A DNA stretch of 64,000 bases from UJ101 sp965262705 (GCA_965262705.1 OZ253556.1:1054001-1118000), one strand, 5' to 3'; positions 35,083 through 44,553 are shown, counted from the first letter of the stretch. A program made the numbers and translations. Notes: generated by a model from the letters alone, not told the origin.

Positions 35083-35222
35083 TGCGGGAGGAGCGTTAGG
35101 GATAGCAGCGGTATCCTTTTTCTTGGGGCATCCTTTCGCCCCAAGAAAAAGATGTAGCGGATAGCCCGACCTTTTTTCGGGTGGGATCCACCCGAAAGAA
35201 GGGAACGCCCAAAAAAAGAAGG
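35083..35222 (+). repeat. Family 2 hairpin repeat
   Basis: GAGCGTTAGGGATAGCAGCGG, hairpin CTTTTTCTTGGGGC / GCCCCAAGAAAAAG, TAGCGGATAGCCCGACC, second hairpin CGGGTGG-GAT-CCACCCG, then GGGAACGCCC. Confidence 0.8.
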
Positions 35223-35231
35223 TAAATGGAG

Positions 35232-35368
35232 AGACCTTTACAAAAAGTACTTTAGCTGGTAAAATGCAATGCCCGATAAAAATTAAATACCGGAACAACC
35301 TTCTGGGTGTGGAGGACTTTCATTTTATTCAAACGTTTCAGGGATGGGCAAATACTCTTTGTAAAGGT
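35232..35368 (-). repeat. Diverged Family 1 copy upstream of the porin
   Basis: Left end GAGACCTTTACAAAAAGT, interior CCCGATAAAAATTAAATACC and GGGTGTGGAGGA; right side TTTGTAAAGGTTTC. It lies in the intergenic region that must hold the porin promoter; a TATATTTG box is at 35458-35465. Confidence 0.55.
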
Positions 35369-35512
35369 TTCATGGTTATGGAATTATTATCATTGAACAT
35401 TATTAGCTTAGAATTCATAGAAAACGGTTTTTTGTATGTTTTAGTTTCTTAAATTTGTATATTTGGGTTTCTACCCAACTGTAATTTTTATAATTCAAAA
35501 TTTAGCCTAAAA

Positions 35513-36751
35513 ATGAAAAAAGTATTTTCTTCTCTAACGGCTATCTTGTTATTTTTTTGTTTATCACTTGCCCGTGCACAAAGTTCCCCCGATTATAACG
35601 GAGGACTTAAAATCAAGTTTGATGAAAACGGCAAAAAATATCTTCGTTTTATTTCTTGGGGTCAAGTGCAGGCAGCGTATGATGCTAATGCTAATGACGA
35701 CCAAAGCGCAATAAATTTTAACTTGCGCCGCGCTCGGATTTTATTGTATTCACAAATTAACAAAAAGTTTTTAATTCTAACGCATTTTGGGCTGAATAAC
35801 TTAAACGACAATTCTTTAAGCCCTACAGGTAAGGGTGAAGGTTCTCAATTGTTTATGCACGATGCTTGGATACAATATAACGTAAATAAACATTTATCAA
35901 TAGGTGGCGGGCTACATACCTTCAACGGGATCTCTCGCTTAAATAATCAAAGTACCTTAAATATGCTAACGATGGATAACCATCGTCAATCATGGGCTAC
36001 GCTCGGTTTAAGCGACCAATTTGTTCGCCATGTAGGTATTTTTGCCAAAGGCAACTTAGGTAAATTACAGTATCGATTAGCTATTAACGACGCAATTACC
36101 AATGGCTTAGATGATAGACAGCCCATGATTAACGAAGCGGTGTACGCAGGAAGACGCCTATTAGGTTCAAAAGATGCGGGAAAAATTTATGCCGGATATT
36201 TTGATTATCATTTTTTTGACCAAGAATCGAATTTTTTACCGTTCAAAGTAGGCACATATCTGGGTGAAAAAAAGGTATTTAACCTTGGCGCCGGTTTTTT
36301 CTATCATCCGAAAGGTTCAGTTCGTTTAAATGACTTGAATAATCCCATAGGCGATGATGTAGCCCTCTTTGCAATAGATGCTTTTTACGATGCACCGCTT
36401 GCTGCTAACGGAAGTGCTTTAACGCTTTATGCTACTTTTCAAAGTAATGATTATGGTAAAAATTATTTATACAGCGCCTATGGAACGGGAAATATGATTT
36501 ATGGTCATGCAGGATATCTATTCGCAGGTAACAAAGATAAAACACGTTATCAACCCTATATATCGTACGGTATAAACCATTACGATGCCATAAGTGATAA
36601 TTACAATGTATTAGGCATAGGCATTAATGCTTATTTGAGTGGAAATAACTCCAAACTGACCTTAGAATACAAAAATCAAGATTACGGCAACGCTAATCCC
36701 ATTGGCCAAAATAAGAATCTGATAACGCTTCAAGCGATGATTTATTTATAA
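35513..36751 (+). CDS. Outer-membrane porin (phosphate-selective porin O/P type)
   Basis: 412 residues with a clear signal peptide (1-22, cleavage after ARA). The mature protein starts with a beta-strand block (YLRFISWGQVQAAYD) and continues as alternating amphipathic strands with short turns, NFNLRRARILLYSQINKKF being typical of the Porin_O_P family. It ends with a strand, ITLQAMIYL. It is 32 bp from the AtoE-type transporter gene and surely cotranscribed, so it may bring the same substrates across the outer membrane. Substrate specificity cannot be read from the sequence. Confidence 0.82.
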   Translation: MKKVFSSLTAILLFFCLSLARAQSSPDYNGGLKIKFDENGKKYLRFISWGQVQAAYDANANDDQSAINFNLRRARILLYSQINKKFLILTHFGLNNLNDNSLSPTGKGEGSQLFMHDAWIQYNVNKHLSIGGGLHTFNGISRLNNQSTLNMLTMDNHRQSWATLGLSDQFVRHVGIFAKGNLGKLQYRLAINDAITNGLDDRQPMINEAVYAGRRLLGSKDAGKIYAGYFDYHFFDQESNFLPFKVGTYLGEKKVFNLGAGFFYHPKGSVRLNDLNNPIGDDVALFAIDAFYDAPLAANGSALTLYATFQSNDYGKNYLYSAYGTGNMIYGHAGYLFAGNKDKTRYQPYISYGINHYDAISDNYNVLGIGINAYLSGNNSKLTLEYKNQDYGNANPIGQNKNLITLQAMIYL

Positions 36752-36783
36752 AAATATATTAACCAATAAAAACGTATTAAATC

Positions 36784-38109
36784 ATGCAGTCGAACAGAGA
36801 AAAAAGCAAGGCTTATTGGATATCAAATCTTTTTATGCGGTATTTACCAAATAGTTATATACTTTGTCTTATTTTAACTTTATTGGTTTTTATTTTAGCT
36901 GGTTCCACTAGAAATTTAAGTTTTGAAGAACTTTTTCTTTCTTGGGGAAATGGTTTTTGGTCTCTATTAACCTTTGCAATGCAGATGGCATTAATTTTAA
37001 TCACTGGATTCACTTTAGCGCGCGCTCCCCAGATTGAAAGAATCTTAAAAAAACTGTCAAGTTTCCCTAAGACGAGTACTAGCGCTGCCCTTTTAGTAAC
37101 ATTTGTATCACTTATAAGCTGTTTTTTCAATTGGGGTTTTGGGCTTATTGTGGCTGGTCTTTTTGCTCTTCAAATGGCAAGGACTAGAAAAGACACCTCC
37201 TTTTCACTTCTTATTGCCGGCGCGTATGCAGGTTTTTTAGTTTGGCATGGAGGACTCTCAGGAAGTATTCCATTAAGTCTTACCCAACTAACCCCTGAGA
37301 TGAAAAAGATTTTTGAAATTGATTCAATTCCCCTTTCAGAAACACTTTTTTCTCCTCTTAATATTGCGCTTTTAATCGGAGTATCTTTAACTGTTTTACT
37401 ATGCGTTGCCTTCTTAAATCCAAAAAATTATCAAGAGGCAAACAATCCCCTTAGTATTAAAGAAGAAAAATTTGTAGCAGCTAAAATTAATTCTTTCGCA
37501 AACTTTTGTGAAAACTCGCATCTTTTTACGCTTATCATTTCCTTGATTTCGTTTCTCTATGTTTTTCTTGTATTAAAAAATGAAGGTAAATTGACTTTAA
37601 ATCTCGTAATTTTTATTTTCCTTTTTCTAGGAATTTTCTTGCATAAAACCCCTGCGCGCTTTCTCTTTTATTTTCAAAACTCCATTAAACAATGCAGCGG
37701 AATTATTCTGCAATTCCCCTTTTATGCTGGAATTATGGGGCTTATGAAAGACAGTGGACTAGCTCTTATAATGAGTAATTTTTTTATAGATATGGCTACG
37801 GTCAAAACATTACCGCTTTTTACTTACTGGAGTGCAGGGTTAATAAACTTTTTTGTTCCTTCAGGTGGAGGGCAGTGGGCTATACAAGGTCCTATTATGA
37901 TGAAAGCAGCGCATAATCTGGGGGTAGATCCGATGAAAGTAGCCATTTCTCTATCTTGGGGAGACGCTTGGACGAATATGATTCAACCTTTTTGGGCCTT
38001 ACCCCTATTAAGTTTAGCCCGATTAGAACTTAAGCATATCATGGGATATCTTTTAGTCATTTTTGTTATGTCAGGATTGGTTTCTAGTGCCCTCTTTCTT
38101 CTTTTCTAG
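36784..38109 (+). CDS. atoE: AtoE-type short-chain fatty acid transporter
   Basis: 441 residues with about 12 membrane segments. Conserved motifs of the AtoE family are visible: FLVWHGGLSGSIPLSL, FYAGIMGLM and FFVPSGGGQWAIQGPIM, followed by SWGDAWTNMIQPFWALP. AtoE takes up short-chain fatty acids such as butyrate or acetoacetate through the inner membrane. Cotranscription with the upstream porin suggests a complete uptake route. The gene ends in TAG. No atoDAB homologues are next to it, so use of the imported acids depends on genes elsewhere. Confidence 0.9.
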   Translation: MQSNREKSKAYWISNLFMRYLPNSYILCLILTLLVFILAGSTRNLSFEELFLSWGNGFWSLLTFAMQMALILITGFTLARAPQIERILKKLSSFPKTSTSAALLVTFVSLISCFFNWGFGLIVAGLFALQMARTRKDTSFSLLIAGAYAGFLVWHGGLSGSIPLSLTQLTPEMKKIFEIDSIPLSETLFSPLNIALLIGVSLTVLLCVAFLNPKNYQEANNPLSIKEEKFVAAKINSFANFCENSHLFTLIISLISFLYVFLVLKNEGKLTLNLVIFIFLFLGIFLHKTPARFLFYFQNSIKQCSGIILQFPFYAGIMGLMKDSGLALIMSNFFIDMATVKTLPLFTYWSAGLINFFVPSGGGQWAIQGPIMMKAAHNLGVDPMKVAISLSWGDAWTNMIQPFWALPLLSLARLELKHIMGYLLVIFVMSGLVSSALFLLF

Positions 38110-38151
38110 CATTGATTTTAAATTTTATCATTGCTAATGAAAAGCATAGAG

Positions 38152-38256
38152 AGACCTTTAGTTAGAGTTGACTTGCAGTTGCAAAAAGCACTTTAGTTGG
38201 GAAAAGGCAATGCCCGATAAAAATTAACTGTAAGTCAGTGTGAACTAAAGGTATCA
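38152..38256 (+). repeat. Family 1 long-TIR remnant
   Basis: GAGACCTTTAGTTAGAGTTG at the left and ACTAAAGGTATC at the right, interior GCCCGATAAAAATTAACTG. It follows the atoE stop by about 40 bp. Confidence 0.55.
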
Positions 38257-38267
38257 GTAGGTAGTTT

Positions 38268-38552
38268 GTTATGGAGAGTTGAATAACTTGTTATGGAGAG
38301 TTGAATGACTTGTCATGGAGAGTTGAATAACTTGTTATGGAGAGTTGAATGACTTGTCATGGAGAGTTGAATGACTTGTTATGGAGAGTTGAATGACTTG
38401 TTATGGAGAGTTGAATGACTTGTTATGGAGAGTTGAATGACTTGTCATGGAGAGTTGAATGACTTGTCATGGAGAGTTGAATAACTTGTTATGGAGAGTT
38501 GAATGACTTGCCATGGAGAGTTGAATGACTTGCTATGGAAAATAAGTAACTT
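38268..38552. repeat. 22-bp tandem repeat array (12 units plus one degenerate)
   Basis: Twelve contiguous 22-bp units from 38268 to 38531, core ATGGAGAGTTGAATGACTT, then a degenerate unit to 38552. Units differ only at the second and third base (GTT, GTC, GCC) and at TGACTT versus TAACTT. The period is not a multiple of three and there are no spacers, so it is neither coding nor CRISPR. Confidence 0.95.
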
Positions 38553-38683
38553 ATTACGGAACGCTGCACAAAACTTACAAAGGTTTTTAAATAAAACCTT
38601 AGAAAAGTGATACCCTGAGCTGTTTTTCACTAAGATATGCAATACTTTAATAATGGATAGATTATTTTAATTATAAACATATT

Positions 38684-38961
38684 AAGACCATTCGCTTGCG
38701 CTGACTTGCAGTTGCAGAATATAAAATATCCATATATACAGAAGCATCTCGCTTTAAACTACTTCCTTACTTCGACAGGTGATTACTGAGCACAGTCGAA
38801 GTACTGAGTAACCATCTCAAAACTTCGACAGGCTCAGCTACCGAAAATTAAAATCCTCTACCCCCATAAGGTTGCTCCGGTGTTTAATTTTTTTTGAGCG
38901 TTGCATTTCGGCAAACTCAATACAAGCATTTTTTTGCTAAAGTGCTTTTTGCAATGGTCTT
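38684..38961 (+). mobile_element. Family 1 element with three nested REP units (278 bp)
   Basis: Left AAGACCATTCGCTTGCGC, right TTTTGCAATGGTCTT. The interior has three copies of the short repeat (TTCGACAGGTGATTACTGAG, AGTCGAAGTACTGAGTAACC, CTTCGACAGGCTCAGCTACC). This is the longest copy seen here. Confidence 0.7.
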
Positions 38962-38984
38962 ATATCCTTTAGTTATTTTTGTGA

Positions 38985-39250
38985 TGTTACCCATTGACAG
39001 TATCGCCCCAGACCACAGTACCTTAAGTCAGTTTAGAACGGCAATGACAAAGGCAGGAGTTTAACAGTTGCTTTTAAAAGAAATCAATCAGCAATTAGCC
39101 GCTCATCAAATCCTTAAAAAACAGGAGCTATTGTAGCGGCTAGTGTGGTAGAGCCCCCTTTAAAACCCAAAGGAAAGCCCCATCATAAAGTAAGAGAAGA
39201 TAGGAAAGATGAAAAAGAAGTTACCGTAGCGAAAGACTACGCAAAGAGTA
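38985..39250 (+). pseudogene. IS5-family transposase remnant (N-terminal part)
   Basis: Reads DSIAPDHSTLSQFRTAM then, after a TAA and a one-base frameshift, GAIVAASVVEPPLKPKGKP, the first DDE region of IS5-type transposases. The catalytic Asp (normally in VDAS) is Ala here. The end KDYAKS overlaps in pattern with the start of the 6.9-kb remnant, so the two are complementary pieces of one transposase type. Family 1 ends lie directly on both sides, in outward orientation relative to the remnant. Confidence 0.7.
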
Positions 39251-39305
39251 AGACCATTGCAAAAAGCACTTTAGCAACGGCAAGTGAGTGCAAGCTAAAG
39301 GTATC
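39251..39305 (+). repeat. Family 1 fragment after the IS5 remnant
   Basis: AAGACCATTGCAAAAAGCAC, then TTTAGCAACGGCAAG and GCAAGCTAAAGGTATC. It is a short copy with most of its interior lost. Confidence 0.55.
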
Positions 39306-39411
39306 GGATCTTTAAATAAACGAGAATGAAATTTGCATGATTGGAACATTTTTTATAATATAAGCACCAAACCTATAGACTAAAAGTCCATAATGGTTTA
39401 GTTCATAAACG

Positions 39412-42054
39412 TCATAAAGAAAATCTTACCTTAAATAAGATTTGCATCGGTCTTAATTTAAATCCGGTTTCAATATATTTAAAGTCATCTATAATTACAT
39501 TTTTATAGTTTTTGATATTAAAAATATTATTCCATTGCAATTCAAAGTCTATCTTTTTCTTTTTCAAAGTGTAACGGTACACCATATCCGTAAAAAAATA
39601 ATTTGTCTTCTCTGAGAATAAATCATTTTGAAAATACACTGATTTTATGCCTATATATTGACGGTCTGATGGATAAATATTAAGATTCCATTTATGGCTT
39701 TGAGTGGTAATATTTTGGTTTTTCTTACTTTGAATTTTAGATTTGGATAAGGACCATTGCACTTGATAATCTAATCCTAGCCAATCAGTTAAATTCGTAT
39801 CTGCTTTTATATTTATGCTCAGATTTCGGTTTTTAATGTCCGTAATTTCTTCTGATTTTGAGTTGATAATTTGCTCAGAGGATTGAATCGAAAGAGAAGA
39901 GTTTAGAGCAATATTTGTTTTCAAATCGCTAAAATATTTACTAATATTACCAGATAATGAGTGTCCCTTTTTATCATTATCCTTTTCTATAGCCTGCCGC
40001 TTAGTTGTTCCGTCAGGCTGAATATCTTGATCGTAAAGCAGATTATTTCTTAAAACGGAGTAAGAATAGTTTAAGTGAGCAAAAAGAGAATGGATAGGAT
40101 TTCTATAAGAAAATCCGCTGTTGAAATTTCTATTAAATGTTTTAGAAGGAGGCATATTCGATCTTTCAGATTCTCTATAATTTCGTAGCATATAGCCATA
40201 ACGAATGTTATCTGCGTTAAATCCATTGCCTAGTTCATAGGAAGCATTTACGTTCAAGAAAGCGTTTAAGTCATAACGTGCATATATCTTCGGCGCAAAT
40301 GTAAAGCGATTAACATGATGTTTTGCATGTAATGCTGGATCTTTTAAGTTCAATGTATTATAAATAAGCGGGGTATTTAATCGGATTTGCCAGTTGTCTT
40401 TTTTATAGTCTATACTGTTTTTAAAGTACGTTTTAGTGCGCAACCGATTTAAGTTATTTGAGAAATCACCCGGTAAGGTACTGGCAGGTCTGGTTAGAAT
40501 ATCCGTTTCTAATTTTTGTTTCTCTAATAAAAAGCCCATTTTCGGATAAATCGTAAAATGCCCCAGCGCTTTTATAAAGTGGATTGAATTATCTGTATAA
40601 ACTGTCTTTGATTCTGCCTTCTGATTGACTTCAAGATACTCTTTTTTGTCATCTAATAACGCATCAAGGTTACCGGGCTTTAAGGATAATTCTTCTGGCA
40701 TTTTGCTAAAAAAGATATGAGATTCTACGGTTACCAATTGCTTACTAATCGGGAAAAAAGTTATCAAGTTATTAGAAAGTTTAAAATGCTGGTTGCTCAA
40801 CTCTTGCCTCAAAGGCTCTTCGTCGCTCGTGATATTTCCTCTTTGGCTATCCCAAGACGTTTGAAAGTGTAACTGGTTTTTAAAATAATTTTGTTTGGTG
40901 TTGTTTTCAAGGGTCAAGTTGGTTTTCAATGAATTAAAATATAGTTGGTTATACTTTTTTTCTAAAAGAGAAATCGTATCGTTTGAGGTGAAGAATCTCG
41001 TACTCGTATAGCCTTCTTTTTGTTGATAGTCGTTCAGATAGGATACATGCATGCGCAATTTATAGTCTTTTTTTAGCGTGATTAGGTGATTAGAAGTCAA
41101 TAGATGAATGTTATTATCTAACCATTTTTCTTTTGGAAAACTCGGCGGGCTTAAGTCTTGAATACTGAGCATTTGTTGCGTAGAATCATCATTACTTCCC
41201 GGTTGTTCCGTTAACATTTTGAGTTGAGAAGATGCATCATATCCTGTATTATTGGTTTGATAAGAAGTGATTATTTGCCGTTTTGGATTAAACAGCATGG
41301 GTGTAGCATTTACCTGCCACAGCAACGGCGAAACACCCCCACCCGTTTCAGCTTTTCCTGCAAAGGTAACTTTATTTTTGAGTTTAATATTTACTGCGGC
41401 TTGGTCAGAAAAAACTAAACTATCCAAAATCTTAACCGGTTGATAATTTTCCAACACCTGAACTTTGGCTACTTTATCATGGGCTAGGTTTTTAGTCGCA
41501 AGGCTGTACCTGCCGTCCAATGCGTCTAACCCTTCGATCATAAATTTATTAATGGCTTTTCCCTGATAAAGAATTTGCCCATCGGTTGAGACTTCCATTC
41601 CGGGCATTTTAGCAATTACTTCCTCAATACTACGGTCTTTCTTATCAGCAAAAGATTTTACATTATAGCTGACGGTGTCTTTTTTTCTTACAATCGGCGG
41701 GGTGATGACTACTTCCTTGATTTTTGTAACCGACGGCTCAAGCGAGAAATTAATCGTTTGACCTTTGTTTTCTATTATTTTCTGTTCCTGTTGATAGCCC
41801 AAAGCCCTTACCTTAATCTGTAGTTTTTTTAAAGAACTTTTACAGGGTATTTGATAATGTCCTTTTGAATCGGTAAGAGCATAAGCCAAAATACGATTAT
41901 CTTTTGGCTCGGTTATCGTTACACTTACCCCTTTTACAAATTTATTTGATTCATCAGTTACCGTACCTGAGATAATAATTTGAGCAAGGAAAATCTTTGC
42001 CGGAAGAATACAAAGGGCAAAAGCAACTATGTACTTGAACTTTCTCAATAGCAA
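39412..42054 (-). CDS. TonB-dependent-receptor-like outer-membrane protein with carboxypeptidase-regulatory-like N-domain
   Basis: 880 residues: signal peptide (1-24), a CarboxypepD_reg-like domain at about 27-110 (ISGTVTDESNKFVKGVSVTI), a plug-like region at 125-215 (SIEEVIAKMPGMEVSTDGQI, VLENYQPVKILDSLVFSDQA) and a long beta-barrel. No TonB box is obvious, as usual for this 'outer membrane beta-barrel' group that accompanies GLPGLI proteins. It is 5 bp downstream of the first GLPGLI gene and therefore in one operon with two of them. The group is thought to handle small peptides or secreted proteins, but no substrate is established. The C-terminus ends in Leu, not Phe. Confidence 0.78.
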   Translation of the reverse strand: MLLRKFKYIVAFALCILPAKIFLAQIIISGTVTDESNKFVKGVSVTITEPKDNRILAYALTDSKGHYQIPCKSSLKKLQIKVRALGYQQEQKIIENKGQTINFSLEPSVTKIKEVVITPPIVRKKDTVSYNVKSFADKKDRSIEEVIAKMPGMEVSTDGQILYQGKAINKFMIEGLDALDGRYSLATKNLAHDKVAKVQVLENYQPVKILDSLVFSDQAAVNIKLKNKVTFAGKAETGGGVSPLLWQVNATPMLFNPKRQIITSYQTNNTGYDASSQLKMLTEQPGSNDDSTQQMLSIQDLSPPSFPKEKWLDNNIHLLTSNHLITLKKDYKLRMHVSYLNDYQQKEGYTSTRFFTSNDTISLLEKKYNQLYFNSLKTNLTLENNTKQNYFKNQLHFQTSWDSQRGNITSDEEPLRQELSNQHFKLSNNLITFFPISKQLVTVESHIFFSKMPEELSLKPGNLDALLDDKKEYLEVNQKAESKTVYTDNSIHFIKALGHFTIYPKMGFLLEKQKLETDILTRPASTLPGDFSNNLNRLRTKTYFKNSIDYKKDNWQIRLNTPLIYNTLNLKDPALHAKHHVNRFTFAPKIYARYDLNAFLNVNASYELGNGFNADNIRYGYMLRNYRESERSNMPPSKTFNRNFNSGFSYRNPIHSLFAHLNYSYSVLRNNLLYDQDIQPDGTTKRQAIEKDNDKKGHSLSGNISKYFSDLKTNIALNSSLSIQSSEQIINSKSEEITDIKNRNLSINIKADTNLTDWLGLDYQVQWSLSKSKIQSKKNQNITTQSHKWNLNIYPSDRQYIGIKSVYFQNDLFSEKTNYFFTDMVYRYTLKKKKIDFELQWNNIFNIKNYKNVIIDDFKYIETGFKLRPMQILFKVRFSL

Positions 42055-42059
42055 CGGGT

Positions 42060-42878
42060 TTACTCCAACTCTATAGGGTTATTGTTTTTTTTAGATTTCT
42101 TTCTTGATTTCTTATATTTTTCTGGAATGACTATATGAATTCCCTCTCCTTGAAGCTGATTATTCAAACTTTTCTTTCTAAAATTCTTCTTAGCTTTTTT
42201 GTATTTCTTTTTGGTGGTTACGATAAGTAATTCTTTATGCTCAGGAGGTAGCACGATTTTATCTATTTCTTTTAATCCTTTCAATCTAAATTGAAAAAAG
42301 TTTTTTTCATCGGCAGCCTGAATGATTAAACCGGGTAATCCAAAGAATTTAAAAGGTCCATCGAATATTGGAATTTCGGGGGCAAACCATACCTCGTAAT
42401 TTCGGCCGGATACTCTTGTCGTAGCTTTTTGGCATTTGTAACCGCTTATAGTCATCGTATCTTCTTTAATCTGCCAATCTGCACTTGCCGGCTCTTCATA
42501 CTGATATTCATACCTTCCCAATCTCTTTTTAATGATAAACTTTTGAGGGTTAAAATCTTTTTGAATCTTCACTGAAATTTTTGGACGATAACCTCCCATC
42601 ATTTTTCCTACATCAATACTCGTAATACTTTCAACGGGTTTATTTTCAAGGCTTTTAAGGCGGTTTTGCATGGCTAAGTCGCTCTTATATTTTATCCAAC
42701 TTTGGAACAAAGATATCGTATCATTTTTAAACAACACCATATCTTCGCTTTTTTTACTGTGAATATCTGTGCTATCGGTTTGATAACTGAAATCATAAAT
42801 AATTTCATAATTCTTATTTTCCTGCGCAAATAGCGAAAGGAAAAAAAATACTGTTAAAATAAAAAAGTTATTTTTCAT
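42060..42878 (-). CDS. GLPGLI family protein
   Basis: 272 residues with a signal peptide (1-19). The name-giving motif is present as FFGLPGLIIQA, following the conserved block SGYKCQKATTRVSGRNYEVWFAPEIP (given only in part). The C-terminal ~40 residues are basic and Lys-rich. GLPGLI proteins are Bacteroidota-specific periplasmic or surface proteins of unknown function, often in several copies next to a TonB-receptor-like gene, as here. It shares about half of its residues with the neighbour at 42929-43753, including the ends, so it arose by tandem duplication. Confidence 0.9.
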   Translation of the reverse strand: MKNNFFILTVFFFLSLFAQENKNYEIIYDFSYQTDSTDIHSKKSEDMVLFKNDTISLFQSWIKYKSDLAMQNRLKSLENKPVESITSIDVGKMMGGYRPKISVKIQKDFNPQKFIIKKRLGRYEYQYEEPASADWQIKEDTMTISGYKCQKATTRVSGRNYEVWFAPEIPIFDGPFKFFGLPGLIIQAADEKNFFQFRLKGLKEIDKIVLPPEHKELLIVTTKKKYKKAKKNFRKKSLNNQLQGEGIHIVIPEKYKKSRKKSKKNNNPIELE

Positions 42879-42928
42879 TAAATGATGATTTTAACGTTTT
42901 ACAATTAAAAAGGAAAAGAGAGATAAAA

Positions 42929-43753
42929 CTATTCTAACTCTATAGGATTATTATTTTTATCTTTTTTCTCCATGGCTCTTTCCTCTTGCTTGTCCATTTC
43001 AATTGTTATACCGTAAGGATTAAGCAAGTTACTAATTGACATATTTTGATAATTCTTTTTGGCTTTTAGATATTTCTTTTTGGTGGTAACAACAAGGTGA
43101 TTCTTCGGGGTTACGAGTGTTTTTACAGGAATATGAATGCTTTCGATTTCTTTTATCGCTTTTAGTTTAAACTGAAAAAAACCTTTGGTATCTTCGGCTT
43201 GAACCACTAGACCAGGCAATCCGAAGAATTTAAAAGGCCCATCGGGAATCGGAACTTCAGGGGCAAACCATACGTCATAATTTCTTCCGGATACTCTTGT
43301 AATTGCTTTTTGACATTTGTAGCCGCTTATGGTCAGCGTATCTTTTTTAATTTGCCAATCTACCTTAGCCGGTTCTTCATATTGATAGAATTGTACCAAC
43401 TGTTTTTGAAGGATAAATTTCTGATTTTTAAAGTCTTTTATAATTATTGTTTCAATTTTTGGGATATATCCTCCTGTAAGAATCTTACTGTTTAAAATGC
43501 GTTTACCATTAACTTTGCTTAAGGCTTTTTTACGATTTTTTCTCATCGTAGAATCCCGTTTATACCTAATAAAACTTTCGTATAATGAGATGCTATCGCT
43601 GGTAAATAAAACCATATCTTCGCTTTTTTTGCTGTGAATATTTGTGCTATCGGGTTGATAACTAAACCCATAGATTATTTCATAATTTTTATTTTTCTGC
43701 GCAAAGATCGAAAGGCAAAAAAATACTGTTAAAATAAAAACGTTATTTTTCAT
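42929..43753 (-). CDS. GLPGLI family protein (paralogue)
   Basis: 274 residues, signal peptide 1-18, motif FFGLPGLVVQA, same domain plan as the downstream paralogue. Both begin with nearly identical signal peptides (MKNN.FILTVFF.LS.FAQ) and end with NNPIELE. It is the first gene of the three-gene operon GLPGLI, GLPGLI, receptor. About 70 bp upstream begins the Cys-rich secreted peptide gene on the same strand, so all may be transcribed together from its leader. Confidence 0.9.
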   Translation of the reverse strand: MKNNVFILTVFFCLSIFAQKNKNYEIIYGFSYQPDSTNIHSKKSEDMVLFTSDSISLYESFIRYKRDSTMRKNRKKALSKVNGKRILNSKILTGGYIPKIETIIIKDFKNQKFILQKQLVQFYQYEEPAKVDWQIKKDTLTISGYKCQKAITRVSGRNYDVWFAPEVPIPDGPFKFFGLPGLVVQAEDTKGFFQFKLKAIKEIESIHIPVKTLVTPKNHLVVTTKKKYLKAKKNYQNMSISNLLNPYGITIEMDKQEERAMEKKDKNNNPIELE

Positions 43754-43821
43754 AATTATAGCTTCTAAAATTATTAATTAAAAAAAGAGAGGGGAAGAGG
43801 TAAATCTTCCTCTCTCGGATC

Positions 43822-44067
43822 TTATATAAAATAGAAAGGTTCAGGCCCTTCCTGATTACAAATACTCCCATCTGAAACCCAAATATGAGCAATTAACTGT
43901 TTAGTAGTACCTGTAAAATTGCAAATGTCTTCCTGCACACCACACGAGTAAGTAACATGCGTGCAATGATTTGCTGGTTCAAAAGCACCCTCCGCTATTT
44001 TGTTAGAAACGGAAGACAGTGTTAACATTCCGAGCAGCATACAAACTGCTAAAATTATTTTTTTCAT
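43822..44067 (-). CDS. Small secreted Cys-rich peptide
   Basis: 81 residues. Signal sequence MKKIILAVCMLLGMLTLSS is nearly identical to that of the lipoprotein at 45403-46104, but no lipobox Cys follows, so it is likely secreted. The mature part of ~60 residues has four Cys (NHCTHVTYSC, EDICNFTG, GSICNQ), fitting two disulfides. I recognise no family. It is the closest upstream gene of the GLPGLI/receptor operon and has the shared leader described separately. A substrate or product of that operon is a possibility, but inference. Confidence 0.65.
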   Translation of the reverse strand: MKKIILAVCMLLGMLTLSSVSNKIAEGAFEPANHCTHVTYSCGVQEDICNFTGTTKQLIAHIWVSDGSICNQEGPEPFYFI

Positions 44068-44081
44068 TTTTTGTTATATTT

Positions 44082-44222
44082 AAAATGATACCTACTCCGG
44101 TTTTTAGCGTGTTTTTTTGGCTGATTCCCACGATTGGATTTATAGAAGTGCGCTGCCTTAGCAGCGCGGGATAAGGTACAGCCGGTTTAAAAATAATTTT
44201 AGTTTCATTTTTAATTATTTTG
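44082..44222 (-). promoter_or_regulatory. Shared 5' leader, copy 1
   Basis: About 140 bp directly upstream of the Cys-rich peptide gene, alike in sequence to three other leaders. On the minus strand it contains a hairpin GCGCTGC-TAAG-GCAGCGC (44150-44167), then AATCGTGGGAATCAGCC and ACCGGAGTAGGTAT before the start codon. Homology with copy 4 extends to about 44313. Confidence 0.75.
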
Positions 44223-44349
44223 CGTTGTTGTTTTCTTATGTTCAGCTATAACGTTGTGTCAAATTTATGTAATAATAACGAGGTATATTGTTAATGCTCT
44301 GTTAAACTTTGAGTGGATAGATATTAAAATTTTACTCATTTAACATTAA

Positions 44350-44553
44350 TTAATAATAACTTTATAAAAAGCATTTTAACTCATACAATGTCCGAGAACT
44401 ATAAATCAGCATAAGCTAAAAATTAAAATCCTCCACACCCAAAAGCTTGCTCTGGTGTTTAGCTTCGCTGACTTGCAGTTCATTTTTATCGGGCGTTGCA
44501 TTTTACCCGCTAAAGTGCTTTTTGAAACTGCAAGTCAGCGCAAGCTAAAGACC
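44350..44553 (+). mobile_element. Family 1 element, long-TIR variant
   Basis: Contains AAATTAAAATCCTCCACACC, TTAGCTTCGCTGACTTGCAG, TCGGGCGTTGCATTTTACCC and ends CTGCAAGTCAGCGCAAGCTA followed by AAGACCT. The left end is degenerate. Confidence 0.6.

Noticed and set aside
38268..38552. CRISPR array
   Set aside because: Units are contiguous with no spacers, and no cas gene is near.
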